DNA from: Planoprotostelium fungivorum
Taxonomy: Eukaryota; Evosea; Variosea; Cavosteliida; Cavosteliaceae
Direction of reading: 5' to 3'
Length of the DNA stretch: 64,000 bases
Assembly: GCA_003024175.1 (NCBI GenBank)
Contig: MDYQ01000099.1
Coordinates: 32,568-96,567, forward strand
Position 1 is the stretch's first letter, and each line of letters starts with the position of its first letter. A program made the position numbers and the translations under genes. Positions 10,872-23,100 of this stretch are shown here, piece after piece. Below the pieces are notes generated by a model. That model had not been told where the DNA came from. It saw only the letters and a list, made by a program, of their open reading frames with translations, and made no database searches.

Positions 10872-13728
10872 TTATTCTAAAGCTCCTTTCAATGCAACGA
10901 TCGCTGGAATCAATGCCTCGCGGCTCTCGACAAAGAGGAGACGACACAATCGATTCAAGAGGTCATCCTCTTCGCTCTCCTCTTCTTCTTCTCTTTGGAG
11001 TTGGTGGAGTAAGCTGTCGTGGGTCAGAAGAGGTTCGTGACATTGGAATACCTCTTGCAGAGGGAAGGGAGTCGAACGTCTTCGACTTGGAAGAGGTGAC
11101 ACAGTTCGATGATGATCTGGTGATGGATGAGATCTTCTTCTCTCCTCTCTAAGGGGTGGGATGTCTCTGGACTCTGTCTTCTTGTGTCTAAGAGTCTCTC
11201 GATTTCATTCAGACAGCTGTTGAAGGAGCTGTTCTCGTCTGTTGGGGGTGAGATTTGAAATAAAATGAAATAAAACCTTTTCCCAAGGCAGAGCGGAGAG
11301 CCTTCAGTGCATTCTTCGCTTCCGTCCACGATCGAAAGACCGAACTTAATCCCGGTAAAATCCTATCGATTTCATCAATCGATTCATCTACAACGAGCAG
11401 CCTCACCCTTCCACATTCGGAATTCCGAATAATTCTTGGACGTGGCGAACCACAACGCGATACATCTCGGCCGGTCCGACATCTTTCATCTGTTGACATT
11501 TCAACTCACATTACGTTCTAATGTCCTTCACCTCTTCTGCTCTCAGCAACATCTCTCCTGACGCAAGGTGTCTGTCTTCTAATTCCACGAGATCTCGAAT
11601 CTACAACGAGTCAATCTATAGAGGAGGGAGAGGGTCACCTGCACTCCCATACTCTCTTTAGAATCCTTCTTCCTCTTCTTCAATTCGTGCATGACGTCAT
11701 CATGTTCCGACTGTAGAGAATAAATGTTCCGTTCGATATCTCCCCTCACTTTTAAAGATTTCATTTGGGACATGCTGTGAGTCCAACTCCACAGAGTCCG
11801 AATTACATCCGGAAGTGCCATCTGTGGTAACAGATCGATCGCATCGTACTGTACGATCTATGGATGTCAGTGTCAGTGTCAGATAGACATCTGTGACACC
11901 TCTTGCACTTGAGAGAAGAAGGACTCCAACTCGATGAATCTCTTTCCCCCGTGGATCAGCTGATCGATTCGGCTGCACAGGACAGTTACGTCGGAGATTC
12001 CGAGTTGTACGCACAGGTCCTCCACAATTCCCTGTCGTAGTGAGATTTCGATGAGATTTCTGCGAGATTTCAACACCTTCCAGACCAGATCGGGTACGGT
12101 GTTGGATTTTTGTCTGATCTTGTGTAACAATTTGTCGTGTTGAATCTTGTCTCTCGTTGTTTGTATCGTCCTCTCTTCTCCTCTTCCATTGATCAACTGT
12201 TTCATCGTTAATGTCGACAGCATTTGTGAACGAGATAACCTTCTTCAATGCCTCTTCTGCTTGTCGACGTTTTTCTTGTTCTTGACGCCACTGAGACAGT
12301 GTGGGCAGAGATCTGATCTCTATCTTTAAATTTTCGTTCTCTTCGATCAACAGTTGGTTCTTTTTCTTACACTCTTCCGTCTGTTTTTCCAAGGCCTACG
12401 GAGATATTTGTCATCGATGGGACACATATAAATGTGACTCACTGCCACTCTTCCCTTATTCGCCGTATCTTCTTTGTCTTTTGGTGGATTCTTATCGTGT
12501 GGGTTGACGAACAACTGTCCGTTTAAATTGGCCACTTCCCTCCTGCAGAGGAGGTTAAGACATCACATCGACCGACAAGTGTTACCTTAAGAAAGACAGA
12601 TCGCTCTCCATCACCCTCCTGTTCTTCTCGTACATAGAGATTATCCTGAGAGTTCTGTTGTCTTGTACGGACTTGTTACCCGTTGTAGATGGCGGTCGCT
12701 GCGCTATGTCCATGAAGACCTGCTTCTCGTCACGATTTGCATTCCAATCTCCTCACTTGACGATCTTCCGTTGTCTTCTTTTCTGCCTGCTTCACCATGT
12801 CGTGCAGACGATCCCTGTAAGAGTCTGCTTCCTTCTCTTTCGTCTGATATTTATGTGTCCACTGCGTCATCTTGTGTTTCAGCGTGTGATTCACAAACTC
12901 CAAGTGGGATATCTTCTCCTTCAAATTCTGTTCGGAAATGCTTTGAGATTCCTGATCTCGTTCAGATGATCGTGAGATGTGAGGTGTGAGATGATGACGA
13001 TCACCTTCAGTTGTTGGATTCGATCTTCGGCGTTCTCGAGAGATCTGCTCACATCTCTGTGCATCGTCTCCACGTTTTCGATTCTGTACGAGTCAGTTCG
13101 TGCTGCACATCAGATCGATCATCTCACCGAGTGTTCAGCAGTTCGATCTGTACATTCTGCGTGTTCACTTTTTCTTTCCATTCTTTACACTCGTTGTCCA
13201 TCTTCTCATAAGATTCGAGTATTCGACTGATAGCTTGGACGTAGATATCTGTTGTCTTCAGCTATGCATCTTCACAATCACCTCACCTTGGTTCATGATC
13301 TTCTCTGGAAGAGGTTCGAATCCATTTCGTCTTAATAATTCGTTGGCGTGTTCGTGTCGAAAGTGATCCTTCGTTGTGTATGGTGTGGGTATCACAGACC
13401 GATTGGTAATGTCTGAGAGGGGCAGACGTGTAGAGGACCTTGTTGATCGGTTTCGATCGGACGAGAACGAAGCGTTTTCATCGTTGGTCAGATTCAATTT
13501 TCTGGCCAGATTGCCTCTTCTAGCTTCTATTGCCTCTATCTCGTTCTCGATCTCTCTTATCGATCTTCTGAATGGCTTCTGCGAAGACACTTTGAGGAAT
13601 TCTGAGATAGGTCGATTGGGCAATGGACTCCCATAACAGATGGTGCTGGCATCACCATTGTGAAACGAGATCTCCTCTGCAATATTCACGTTTTCCAGAT
13701 CTAATGTTATATCATTCGGTGTGTCCAT
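10872..13728 (-). CDS. CEP70-like centrosomal coiled-coil protein
   Basis: Long coiled-coil protein spread over many short exons. It begins MDTPNDITLDLENVN (ATG 13726-13728). The middle has heptad-rich segments (for example EKQTEECKKKNQLLIEENEN) and the phrase RSLPTLSQWRQEQEK, like the short RPT-containing spacers between CEP70 coiled coils. Further on, VEDLCVQLGISDVTVLCSRI plus RFIELESFFSQV resembles the conserved CEP70 helical block. The last exon ends RLCRLLFVESREALIPAIV and a stop at 10872-10874. CEP70 acts at centrosomes and microtubules through gamma-tubulin. The similarity is moderate and by eye; a different centrosomal or cytoskeletal coiled-coil protein is possible. Two of its introns end in the exact 10-mer described in the findings. 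Confidence 0.55.
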
Positions 13729-13997
13729 CTGCTGAGACCTCGACCATCTGTCTCCCGCTTGAATCTCGTTTTTCCCGCCAATACGAGTTGTAAACGCATT
13801 TCCATTTCTTTAAAAGAGCCGTTTTAGGAGCCTGCTGGGAGTTTCACAATCTGAATCACTGATGTATTGCACCACCACCGATTCATTGTCAATATAGAGA
13901 GACGATACTACGATCCCATTACACAGAGCTGCAGATGAAATGACCCAATGACTCATCATCAAACACAAAGATACAGGTGGTGCAATATACAAACTGT

Positions 13998-15048
13998 TTA
14001 TCTGTTCTTGATGATGAAATAAGCCACAATACCCAGACCTGCAGCCACGCAAACGAGAATGAGGAGGAGTATACACATCTTGGTTCTCGTCTTCCTCTGG
14101 ATCTTTCCTGCCTGTCTCAATTCTTCTGTTCCCGCCGCTACTTGAGTGTCTGTCGTCTCAATGTTGTCTGAGATGAGGTCTGTTGAAGGTCAACAAAGAG
14201 GGGCGAAAATAATGAAATAAAACAGAATAAAACATCTTCGTGCTCACCGATCATCTCGCCCTGCTGTGACACAAGATCAGCAACGTCTTTGAAGATCTGG
14301 TTGACTTCGACGACTGCAGAATGGATGTCTTGGATTTCTCTGTCTCTCTCTGCGATGAAATCGTTTTGAGATTGGATATCAGACTCAAATTCAAAGTCTT
14401 GAATGGGTTCCGGTCTCAACTACGGTGCGACATCAGCATGATGTCGTCACATCACAGATGAAAGACATATAAATTGATTAATCACCTCAAAGGGATCCAA
14501 CTCGGTAGATGTGTGCGTGTTGAAGGAAGGAGCGGGAGCTGGCTTCGAACTGAGAGGATAATTCCTCTCCTTCTCTGCGATGGAGCCGCTGATCTCTGAG
14601 AACTGCTCCATCCAAGTTTCGAAATCTCTCATCAACTTCTGGTTCAGCATCTTCTTTCGCTGAGGCAGACATCAGATGATGGAAAGGGGAGTTGTTACCT
14701 TTTTGGATTCCGCGCTTCCATAGTTCAGATCGACGCGCTTGAAGTCGGTGGCAGTGCTTTTAATCAAGTTCTTTGTGTTCTCGATCGTCTTGTGTCTGTG
14801 AGAGCGTTAAAAATGGATCCCGAGATCTCGCGATATACTCACAACTTCTTCCTCAACTCCTTATCGTCTCCTGGCCTTCCAATCTGGCTGAGAATAGTCC
14901 TCATCTGGTTCACATTGGATTGAATCTGTCGAACACTATCCGAAATGGCTTGAAGGTTGTTGTCATAATCTTCGGGTGACGTGAAGAGAGGTCTCTCAGC
15001 AGTGCTGCCCCTGTGTGAAGACACCCAAGATGCTCTGTGTCCCGACAT
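13998..15048 (-). CDS. Qa-SNARE, syntaxin-7/Pep12-like
   Basis: Target SNARE of endosomal membranes. Start ATG 15046-15048 (MSGHRASWVSSHRGS). The N-terminal exon begins the Habc bundle (NLQAISDSVRQIQSNVNQMR). The next exons read HKTIENTKNLIKSTATDFKR and KLMRDFETWMEQF. The SNARE motif runs from ERDREIQDIHSAVVEVNQIF through DVADLVSQQGEMI, with the zero-layer glutamine expected in this block, then DNIETTDTQVAAGTEEL. A basic segment and one TM helix (ILLLILVCVAAGLGIVAYF) end the protein at IIKNR. Six exons with introns of about 45-60 nt; stop at 13998-14000. About 270 residues, usual for the family. Confidence 0.9.
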
Positions 15049-15354
15049 GTGATGTTGCTTTTAAACTGACAGAAACAACAGCCGCACGATTCCGAGGAGA
15101 ATTCTTTCCTTCTTCCTTTTCAATGAACTCGCGACGTTGTAACTCCATGGCGCTCGGATCTCATCGTCTTTACTTCGTTCTTAGTGAGTCTATCTGTTGG
15201 TTGTCGGTGGCATTCGTATCCGCTGTCTTTTGTTCATGCAGTAACATCAGACAATCGTATCCTCGTTCATCTATTTTGATTTTATTTCCTTTCGTCGCCA
15301 AGCAAGGACCTTTACGTATCATCCATCATCCATCCATCTACATCCATCTGCATC
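15049..15354. other. Intergenic region upstream of the syntaxin gene
   Basis: About 300 bp between the syntaxin start and the stop of the CLC gene, both on the minus strand. It should hold the syntaxin promoter. I see no gene, repeat or clear TATA box. Confidence 0.5.
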
Positions 15355-18300
15355 TCAAGACGTAAATGTGGAGAACTCCAATTGTTGCTCTGCATTCTTC
15401 TCACAACTACCGCTATAGAAGGCCAAGTCCTTTCTAGTCACCATCCCCACTGGTTGATTCTTCTCATTCACTGCTCTCATGTCATTCTTCTGATGATGGA
15501 ACACGTGAGGACTCACCAACGGGCAGATGTCTGAGACCCATGGAACGAAATAGACGATAGGCTCTAGACAAGTTCGTGTTGGGTGTCACCGTGTGTGGAT
15601 TCGGATTCACATCTGTCCTCCATCAGCTCTACATCATGGTGTCTGTCTCCGTCGGGTGACTCACACGGCAAGAGGTTGAGCTTCATGTCTAATTCACTCT
15701 CGTCTACTTGTATCTCGTGCAGCTCCGGAAACCTCGGAAAGTGATACCTGAAGCAGTCCAGGGCCACCTCCGGTACATCTCCATCCTCCATCTACAACGA
15801 GTTACTCCCGATCTCCCACCGCCTCTCACCCTCCCGTAACCCCCCTCGTACAGTATCACGGTCAACTGTGACCTCAATATCTGCCCTCTCAGTCTACCCC
15901 CTTCGTCTACAACGGGGAAACCGTTGTGCTCGCATTCCTGCAGCGTACGTACAACCTTCTCCACGGTGGGGTGACACGTCAGATTGACAAGTTCTCCCGA
16001 CATGACATCCGACACACTTTTTCCCGCCATCCACTGCGGTGGGTCCCACTGTAACACCGGAAACCTCACCACTCGAAATACCTTTTACGTCAATCTACAA
16101 CGCGTCGAAGTCACACTCACCGTGTTGTAGATGCCGTCATCGAATAGATCGCCGATCCATTTTGCCACGATGACAGTGAACATGATGGGGGGTGCGTAAG
16201 AGATGTCGTTCGTCGTCTCGATCAATATGGCCGTCAGCGATCTACAACCGGTCAGCCGGAACATTCTAATTCTCCGGAGGGACTCACATGGGGGTCCGGA
16301 ACATTCCGGAGAGCATGGCGGCGCATCCTAAGAGGGAGAATGTTCCGGTGTCGGCATTGATGATCTCCATGTTGGCCTGGAGAATCTGCCCAGCGAGACG
16401 GCCGAATGTGGCGCCAAAGAGGAGGGAGGGAATGAAGGTACCGGATGGTACTGTGATACCGCTCGTCAGGCAGGCCAAGGGGAGGAAGGTGAAGAGGAAG
16501 ACGAGGAGGCTGGGGGAGGGTCAGGATTGGCGGGTTGTAGATCGATGAACCTGATGTTGGAGTAATCTCGAGGAGCGTGGAGGATCTCTGCGACGGCCGT
16601 CGTTTCGGGAGTGAAGTACAGTGTGGCCAACTCGTTGAATTTCCCCTGAAATCTCGTCGGTATTTCATTTTGATGTATACCATCACCTCTGGACAGTAGA
16701 AACCATAATGCGTCCAGTTCTCTTCGTTGTCATGGATGTCTTTACACTGAGTCAGCTTGGCCGAGATGGTGAAGCAGATGGTGGTGGTCAGAATCGAAAC
16801 GAAGACGGCTTCGATGATTCTCCACGATCTCTTCGTTCGGTAAGTGTACCTCAACTTGGCCAATCTCATGTTCACGTGAATGAAAAAGGATCCGAATAAT
16901 CCTCCTGTGAGACGTGTGACTCGTTGTAGATGGATGAAAAGGTACGAGAGATTTCGAAGAAAGATCACCCATCATTCCGATGAGAGCGAAGAAGGGTAAG
17001 TGGTAGATGTTGTACTCTGCTTTTTCGATGAATTTTCCAAAGTTGACGAGACCTGGGGATGTCACGGCTCGTTGTAGATGGATGACCCACCCGGTTGAGT
17101 GAACGAACCCCAACCGTCACCGTTGATCCCCGAGAGGAGGAAACTCATAGTGAAGGCACAGAGCACAGCTGTGAAGAAGATCCTCCAGATCAATGTCTGC
17201 TTCCAGAAGGAGATACTGTCTTCTAATGCAAACAACAATCCCCCTGCAGATCTTGAGAATTTTTTTCCACGATTCATACTGTGATGATGATGATCATAAT
17301 CACGGTGCATTGATGATCATCAGATGATGATGCGATGATGTCAATGGTGATGACGATCAGTGATCATATCGTTACGTACCAAGCGGAGCTCCATAAGCAG
17401 CAGCGATACCCGCAGAGACACCACCAGCCACAAAGTCTCTCTTCTCTCTATCGTTTCGAAATGACCTCCTCGTGTTATCCCCCTCCCTTCCGAGAAATTT
17501 CACCTGAACAATCCCAGAAATTTCCTGTTCTTCCCTATGGTGAGAATCTGTCCTTGAGAGATACCAGCCGCGATGGTTGCTCCGGCCATGATCAGAGTGG
17601 CTGGTTGTAGTTGCCGATAATGCTCGTCACTCATGAATTTTACCTGCTTTTCCCAGTATGAGGCCTCCAGATTGAGCCAAGATGAGTCCTAAGACTTTGA
17701 CGATGATGGTCTTCATGCGAACAATCTTTGGAATCCGAATTCCATTCAAGAAGCATTTGAGTTGGGGAACTCCACTTCCTCCCGCAGCTGGCTGCAAGGA
17801 TGTCACATGATGATGTTCGACTCTTTGATCACCTCGATGAACTGCACGAGGCAGGACGAGAGTAGAACAGCACCCGCGTTGATGGACAATAGAACGAGAT
17901 AAGGTATCCAGAAGCATGAACCGCAGTTGTTGATGACTTGAATCGGAGTGAGACCGATCGACACACCGTGTATAATCACCTTCTTTGAGGAGGAGGAATT
18001 TGACGCCGTATAATTTAGAAGTGATATAAGTCATGCCGAAGGCGAGAATACCTGTGAGGACTCCTATGAAACCAAAGATGATCCATTTCCACGCGGCAGC
18101 AGCAGACATTCCTCTCTGATCACGTTCAATGTTGGTACATCAGTGACGAGAAGATGGATACCTTTCCATTGGCGATGATTTCACGAAGATGAAGAGGGCT
18201 CTCTATCTCATCGTAATCCAGACTCTATTCGATCACGTCAGAAATGCTGTCGGTGGAAAAAATGACACGACCTCTACGTTGGTGATGGGTTTCTCAATCA

Positions 18301-18370
18301 ATCCCGAAGATTGATTCGTGATATTTGAGATCCTTGAGCGTCGTAAAGATAGCGTTTCATCCTGGCTCAT
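15355..18370 (-). CDS. CLC-family chloride transport protein with CBS domains (CLC-7-like), coupling glutamates missing
   Basis: Endolysosomal-type CLC protein. Start ATG at 18368-18370 ([12 protein letters not shown]). [11 protein letters not shown] before the first helix matches CLC-6/7. Selectivity motifs: [15 protein letters not shown] (GSGIP block), then [17 protein letters not shown] where GKEGP is expected, and [18 protein letters not shown]. Two C-terminal CBS domains are visible: [19 protein letters not shown] to [19 protein letters not shown], and [15 protein letters not shown] to [14 protein letters not shown]. About 11 introns; stop TGA 15355-15357. In CLC exchangers the glutamate of GKEGP gates Cl- and an internal glutamate passes H+; here the first is Ala and the second Asp (ALEDSISFW), so coupled exchange is doubtful. 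Family membership is certain; transport mode is inference. Confidence 0.9.
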
Positions 18371-18588
18371 GTTTGATATCGTCACCCGTTTGCATGCCAG
18401 CCGGTGTGTCGTTCATCAGAAAAGATTGTCTCAATGTAGAAGCACAAAAAGGTCGACGAACGGTGCTTTCTTATCTCCTTTGATCCTTTAAACAGATTGC
18501 TTGTATTGGGTCTAAACAGCTGGTCTTGAACTCTCATCTTCCGAGAGCTGATGAACATCTCAATTGATACGCTCGAGCACCGTTTCTT

Positions 18589-19936
18589 TTATTTCGCCTC
18601 TTTGAAAATCTTTCCCATGATCTTCAATGCCTCTCCGCGTGCCTTCTTCAGTTGTCGATTGTTCGGTGCGTATAATACCTTGTCACACACCGATCGTGTC
18701 GTAAATTCGATGTCCAATAGACCCATGAGAAAGATCTGATCGGATGTCAGTGTCATCATGATGTGCTAGAGAGCGATCACGTGGTCCATCATCATTCCTG
18801 CCAAGAGTTGTTCGTATTCAGCTCTCTCTATTGTGTCATCCGTCGTTTCTACTCTTCCCTGAAGGGCTTGAGCGTTGGTGCCGCTCTTGATGACGTTCCA
18901 CAGTGTGCCTGCGAGGTGTTTCTTTGAAGAGAGACCGGCGATGAGACCTGAATAGATGTCGATATCGTGAAGACGTTGTTGTGCTCATGTGATCATGGTG
19001 GATCATGTGATCACGATGATGCTGGATCACGTGTGATCGTGTCGTTGGTAGAGTGATGATGGTGATGATCTCACCTCTTGGACCTCTAGACACAGCTTTA
19101 CCCTTCAGATAATAGACAATACCGATGTCATGCAGCAGATCCAATCCGTTCGATTCCACTGCAATCTCGTCACCCAAATGTCTCCCTCTCCTCTCACCCT
19201 TCAGATCTTCCACCGTAGCTCTCGTCTGCTCTATGAATTCTTCTCTTCTTCCGTCTACGAATGGTTGTATCCTAGCGATGAGCAGATCAGCCAGCTCTTT
19301 TATCCTCTGAGGTTGTACTTCCATGGCAATCTCCTGCTCCTCCTCGGGTGTCTGTGGATCGGCCAGCAGCTGAGAGCGTCGCGATCAGCTTCGAGTCGAA
19401 ATTTCGGTGCGTTTTCGAGGTGTGATTTCGATTCGAAGAGAGGGAGAATGGTGTACCTTGTACAGAGGAAGCTCTCCGAAGAAGGGCTCGAACTTGGGTC
19501 CACCAAAGATCATGCCAAAGACTTCTGTGGGGTTGACAAAGCCTTGTTCAGGTCGTGCACCTGCCTCTCCGTATTTATCGTATCTCTCTCTCAACTCGGG
19601 ATCAGATAGAACCTGAAGATGGATGAGGATTGCGCGGTGGATGGATGACAGACGGATGAATCACTTGATAGGCCTCGCTGATGTCTTTGAACTGAGAAGA
19701 GAGTCAGACGAGAAAGAGAGAAGAACTGTCACCCTCTCTTCTGCCTCCACAGAGTCACCTTTATGTTTGTCTGGATGCCATTGGACGGCCATCTTGTGAT
19801 ATCCTGACGGAATCAGTTCGTCGATCGTGAGATGGATTAGGTGATCGATTGGCTAAGTACCCTTCTTAATCTCTTGTGCTGTTGCCGTCGGCGCCACACC
19901 CAAAAGGTCGTAATAGCGTGTTTCTTTCGTTGCCAT
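18589..19936 (-). CDS. DnaJ protein with DnaJ-X domain (CAJ1/DJP1-like)
   Basis: Hsp40 co-chaperone of the fungal CAJ1/DJP1 and plant DNAJ10 type. ATG 19934-19936 begins MATKETRYYDLLGVAPTATA. The J domain is split over several exons: KMAVQWHPDKHK (HPD intact), FKDISEAYQVLSDPELRERY and DKYGEAGARPEQGF, followed by NPTEVFGMIFGG and FFGELPLYK. The X domain reads ELADLLIARIQPFVDGRREEF and ESNGLDLLHDIGIVYYLKGK, as in CAJ1, with a final block DKVLYAPNNRQLKKARGEAL and IMGKIFKEAK. Stop TAA at 18589-18591. Introns include one of about 130 nt near 18950-19075, long for this window. DJP1 helps peroxisomal import in yeast; that role here is only possible. Confidence 0.88.
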
Positions 19937-20158
19937 GTCCGTCGAATGCGTGTGAAATGGGTTCTGATGTTGGCGTTGGATATCTCTGAGAAAATGCGAT
20001 TTTCAATGAATTTCATTTTGCTGTTCCCTTGGTGTCATGAAAGCATGAAGAAGAAAGCACAAAGAAGTGGAAAGACCAATATCTTCATTGTTAATCCTTC
20101 ACAATTGATATTTCTCAAAAACTACACTTGTGACATCCATATCTGTATTAGCGTATAA
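19937..20158. other. Promoter-side spacer between the DnaJ gene and the satellite array
   Basis: About 220 bp of AT-richer sequence upstream of the DnaJ-X gene. No gene recognised. It ends where the first satellite copy begins. Confidence 0.5.
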
Positions 20159-23100
20159 AGGCCTTTATCTCTGATGGTAATGGTCAGACGGTGGTTTAGT
20201 CTACATTTCTGCGTAGTTCTTACGTACATCTACCCATGGAACTGAGGAAACTGACCTGGCACCCTCCATAAATGAGATATGACCCCGGAGATTCTCACGT
20301 ACGCTATTTTTTTAGCGTACATTGTCACTTTTCTCTGTTATGAAAGTCCGGACGAAAAATCTGAAACCATTTTTGGGTAGCCCATGTGTTTTTCTACCTG
20401 GGTGAAGTGTCATCAATGACCTGGTACCCTCCCTAAGAGGTGATAAGTGCCCACGTGCGTTATTTTTTTTAACGCACGTCATGTGACCCCTACTTTTCTG
20501 ACCTGTTTCTGACTCAGCAAACTGCGCTGATTCCAACGGTATATGTCACAGTTCACAAAAATGATGCATATGGTTATGTGCGTTAAAAAAATTAACGCAC
20601 GCGGGCCTTTATCTCTGATGGTAACGGTTGGACGGTGGCTTAGTCTACATTTCCTTGTAATTCTTACGTACCTCACCCCATGGAAATGAGGAAACTGACC
20701 TGGCACCCTCCCTAAATGAGATATGACCCCGGAGATTCTCACCTATGCTATTTTCTTAGCGTACATTGTCACTTTTCTCTGTTATGAAAGTCCGGACGAA
20801 AAATCTGAAACCATTTTTGGGTAGCCCATGTGTTTTTGTACCTGAGTAAAGTGTCATCAATGTCCTGACACCCTCCCCAAGTTGTGATAAGTGCCCATGT
20901 GCGTTAATTTTTTTAACGCACGTCATACTTTCTGACCTGATTCTGAGTCTCTGAGATGCGCTGATTCCAATGGTATGTCACACGGGTCACAAAAACGATG
21001 CCCAACTTGAGCAAAGTCCATATTACACTACCATTCAGTGTACGTACACTATTATTTAGCGTAATTCTCACTTTACTCTGATGCAAATGTCCGGACGAAA
21101 AAATGGATTGCACCAGCGTGTAGGCCATGTGTCTCTCTACCTTGTCAATGTGTCATTTGTGAGCTGGTACCCTCCCTAAACTANTTCACAAAAATGATGC
21201 ATATGGTTATGTGCGTTAAAAAAATTAACGCACGCGGGCCTTTATCTCTGATGGTAACGGTTGGACGGTGGTTTAGTCTACATTTCCTTGTAATTCTTAC
21301 GTACCTCACCCCATGGAAATGAGGAAACTGACCTGGCACCCTCCCTAAATGAGATATGACCCCGGAGATTCTCACCTATGCTATTTTCTTAGCGTACATT
21401 GTCACTTTTCTCTGTTATGAAAGTCCAGACGAAAAATTTGAAACCATTTTTGGGTAGCCCATGTGTTTTTCTACCTGGGTAAAGTGTCATCAATGTCCTG
21501 ACGCCCTCCCCAAGTTGTGATAAGTACCCATGTGCGTTAATTTTTTTAACGCACGTCATACTTTCTGACCTGATTCTGAGTCTCTGAGATGCGCTGATTC
21601 CAATGGTATGTCACATGGGTCACAAAAACGATGCCCGACTTGAGCAAAGTCCATATTACGCTAACATTTAGTGGACATTGTTGTGCCCAACATTTGACAT
21701 CATTGACTAATTGGAAAACTCGGAGAAAAGTCAGTGAAAACTCAGCAACCAAGAAACACATTCAATGCATGTTCATTGAAAAGGAACACCTTGGCTTTCT
21801 TTGCTTTGAAATCATTCTTTATAAACAGAGACTCATTGAACTGTTTGGTTCCTATGTGGTGACCATACACCACATACATACACTATTATTTAGTGTAATT
21901 CTCACTTTACTCTGATGCAAATGTCCGGACGAAAAAATGGATTGCACCAGCGTGTAGGCCATGTGTCTCTCTACCTTATCAATGTGTCATTTGTGAGCTG
22001 GTACCCTCCCTAAACTATGACATGACCTCACGTGCCTTATTTCCAAATAACGCACGCCATGTGACCACTACTTTTCTGACCTGTTTCTGACTCAGTAAAC
22101 TGCGCTGATTCCAATGGTATATGTCACAGTTCACAAAAATGATGCATATGGTTATGTGCGTTAAAAAAATTAACGCACGCGGGCCTTTATCTCTGATGGT
22201 AACGGTTGGACGGTGGCTTAGTCTACATTTCCTTGTAATTCTTACGTACCTCACCCCATGGAAATGAGGAAACTGACCTGGCACCCTCCCTAAATGAGAT
22301 ATGACCCCGGAGATTCTCACCTATGCTATTTTCTTNAGTGTCATCAATGTCCTGACGCCCTCCCCAACTTGTGATAAGTGCCCATGTGCGTTAATTTTTT
22401 TAACGCACGTCATACTTTCTGACCTGATTCTGAGTCTCTGAGATGCGCTGATTCCAATGGTATGTCACATGGGTCACAAAAACGATGCCCGACTTGAGCA
22501 AAGTCCATATTACGCTAACATTTAGTGTACATACACTATTATTTAGTGTAATTCTCACTTTACTCTGATGCAAATGTCCGGACGAAAAAATGGATTGCAC
22601 CAGCGTGTAGGCCATGTGTCTCTCTACCTTGTCAATGTGTCATTGTGAGCTGGTACCCTCCCTAAACTATGACATGACCTCACGTGCCTTATTTCCAAAT
22701 AACGCACGCCATGTGACCACTACTTTTCTGACCTGTTTCTGACTCAGTAAACTGCGCTGATTCCAATGGTATATGTGCCGATTCACAAAAATGATGCATA
22801 TGGTTATGTGCGTTAAAAAAATTAACGCACGCGGGCCTTTATCTCTGATGGTAACGGTTGGACGGTGGCTTAGTCTACATTTCCTTGTAATTCTTACGTA
22901 CCTCACCCCATGGAAATGAGGAAACTGACCTGGCACNACGCCATGTGACCACTACTTTTCTGACCTGTTTCTGACTCAGTAAACTGCGCTGATTCCAATG
23001 GTATATGTCACAGTTCACAAAAATGATGCATATGGTTATGTGCGTTAAAAAAGTTAACGCACGCGGGCCTTTATCTCTGATGGTAACGGTTGGACGGTGG

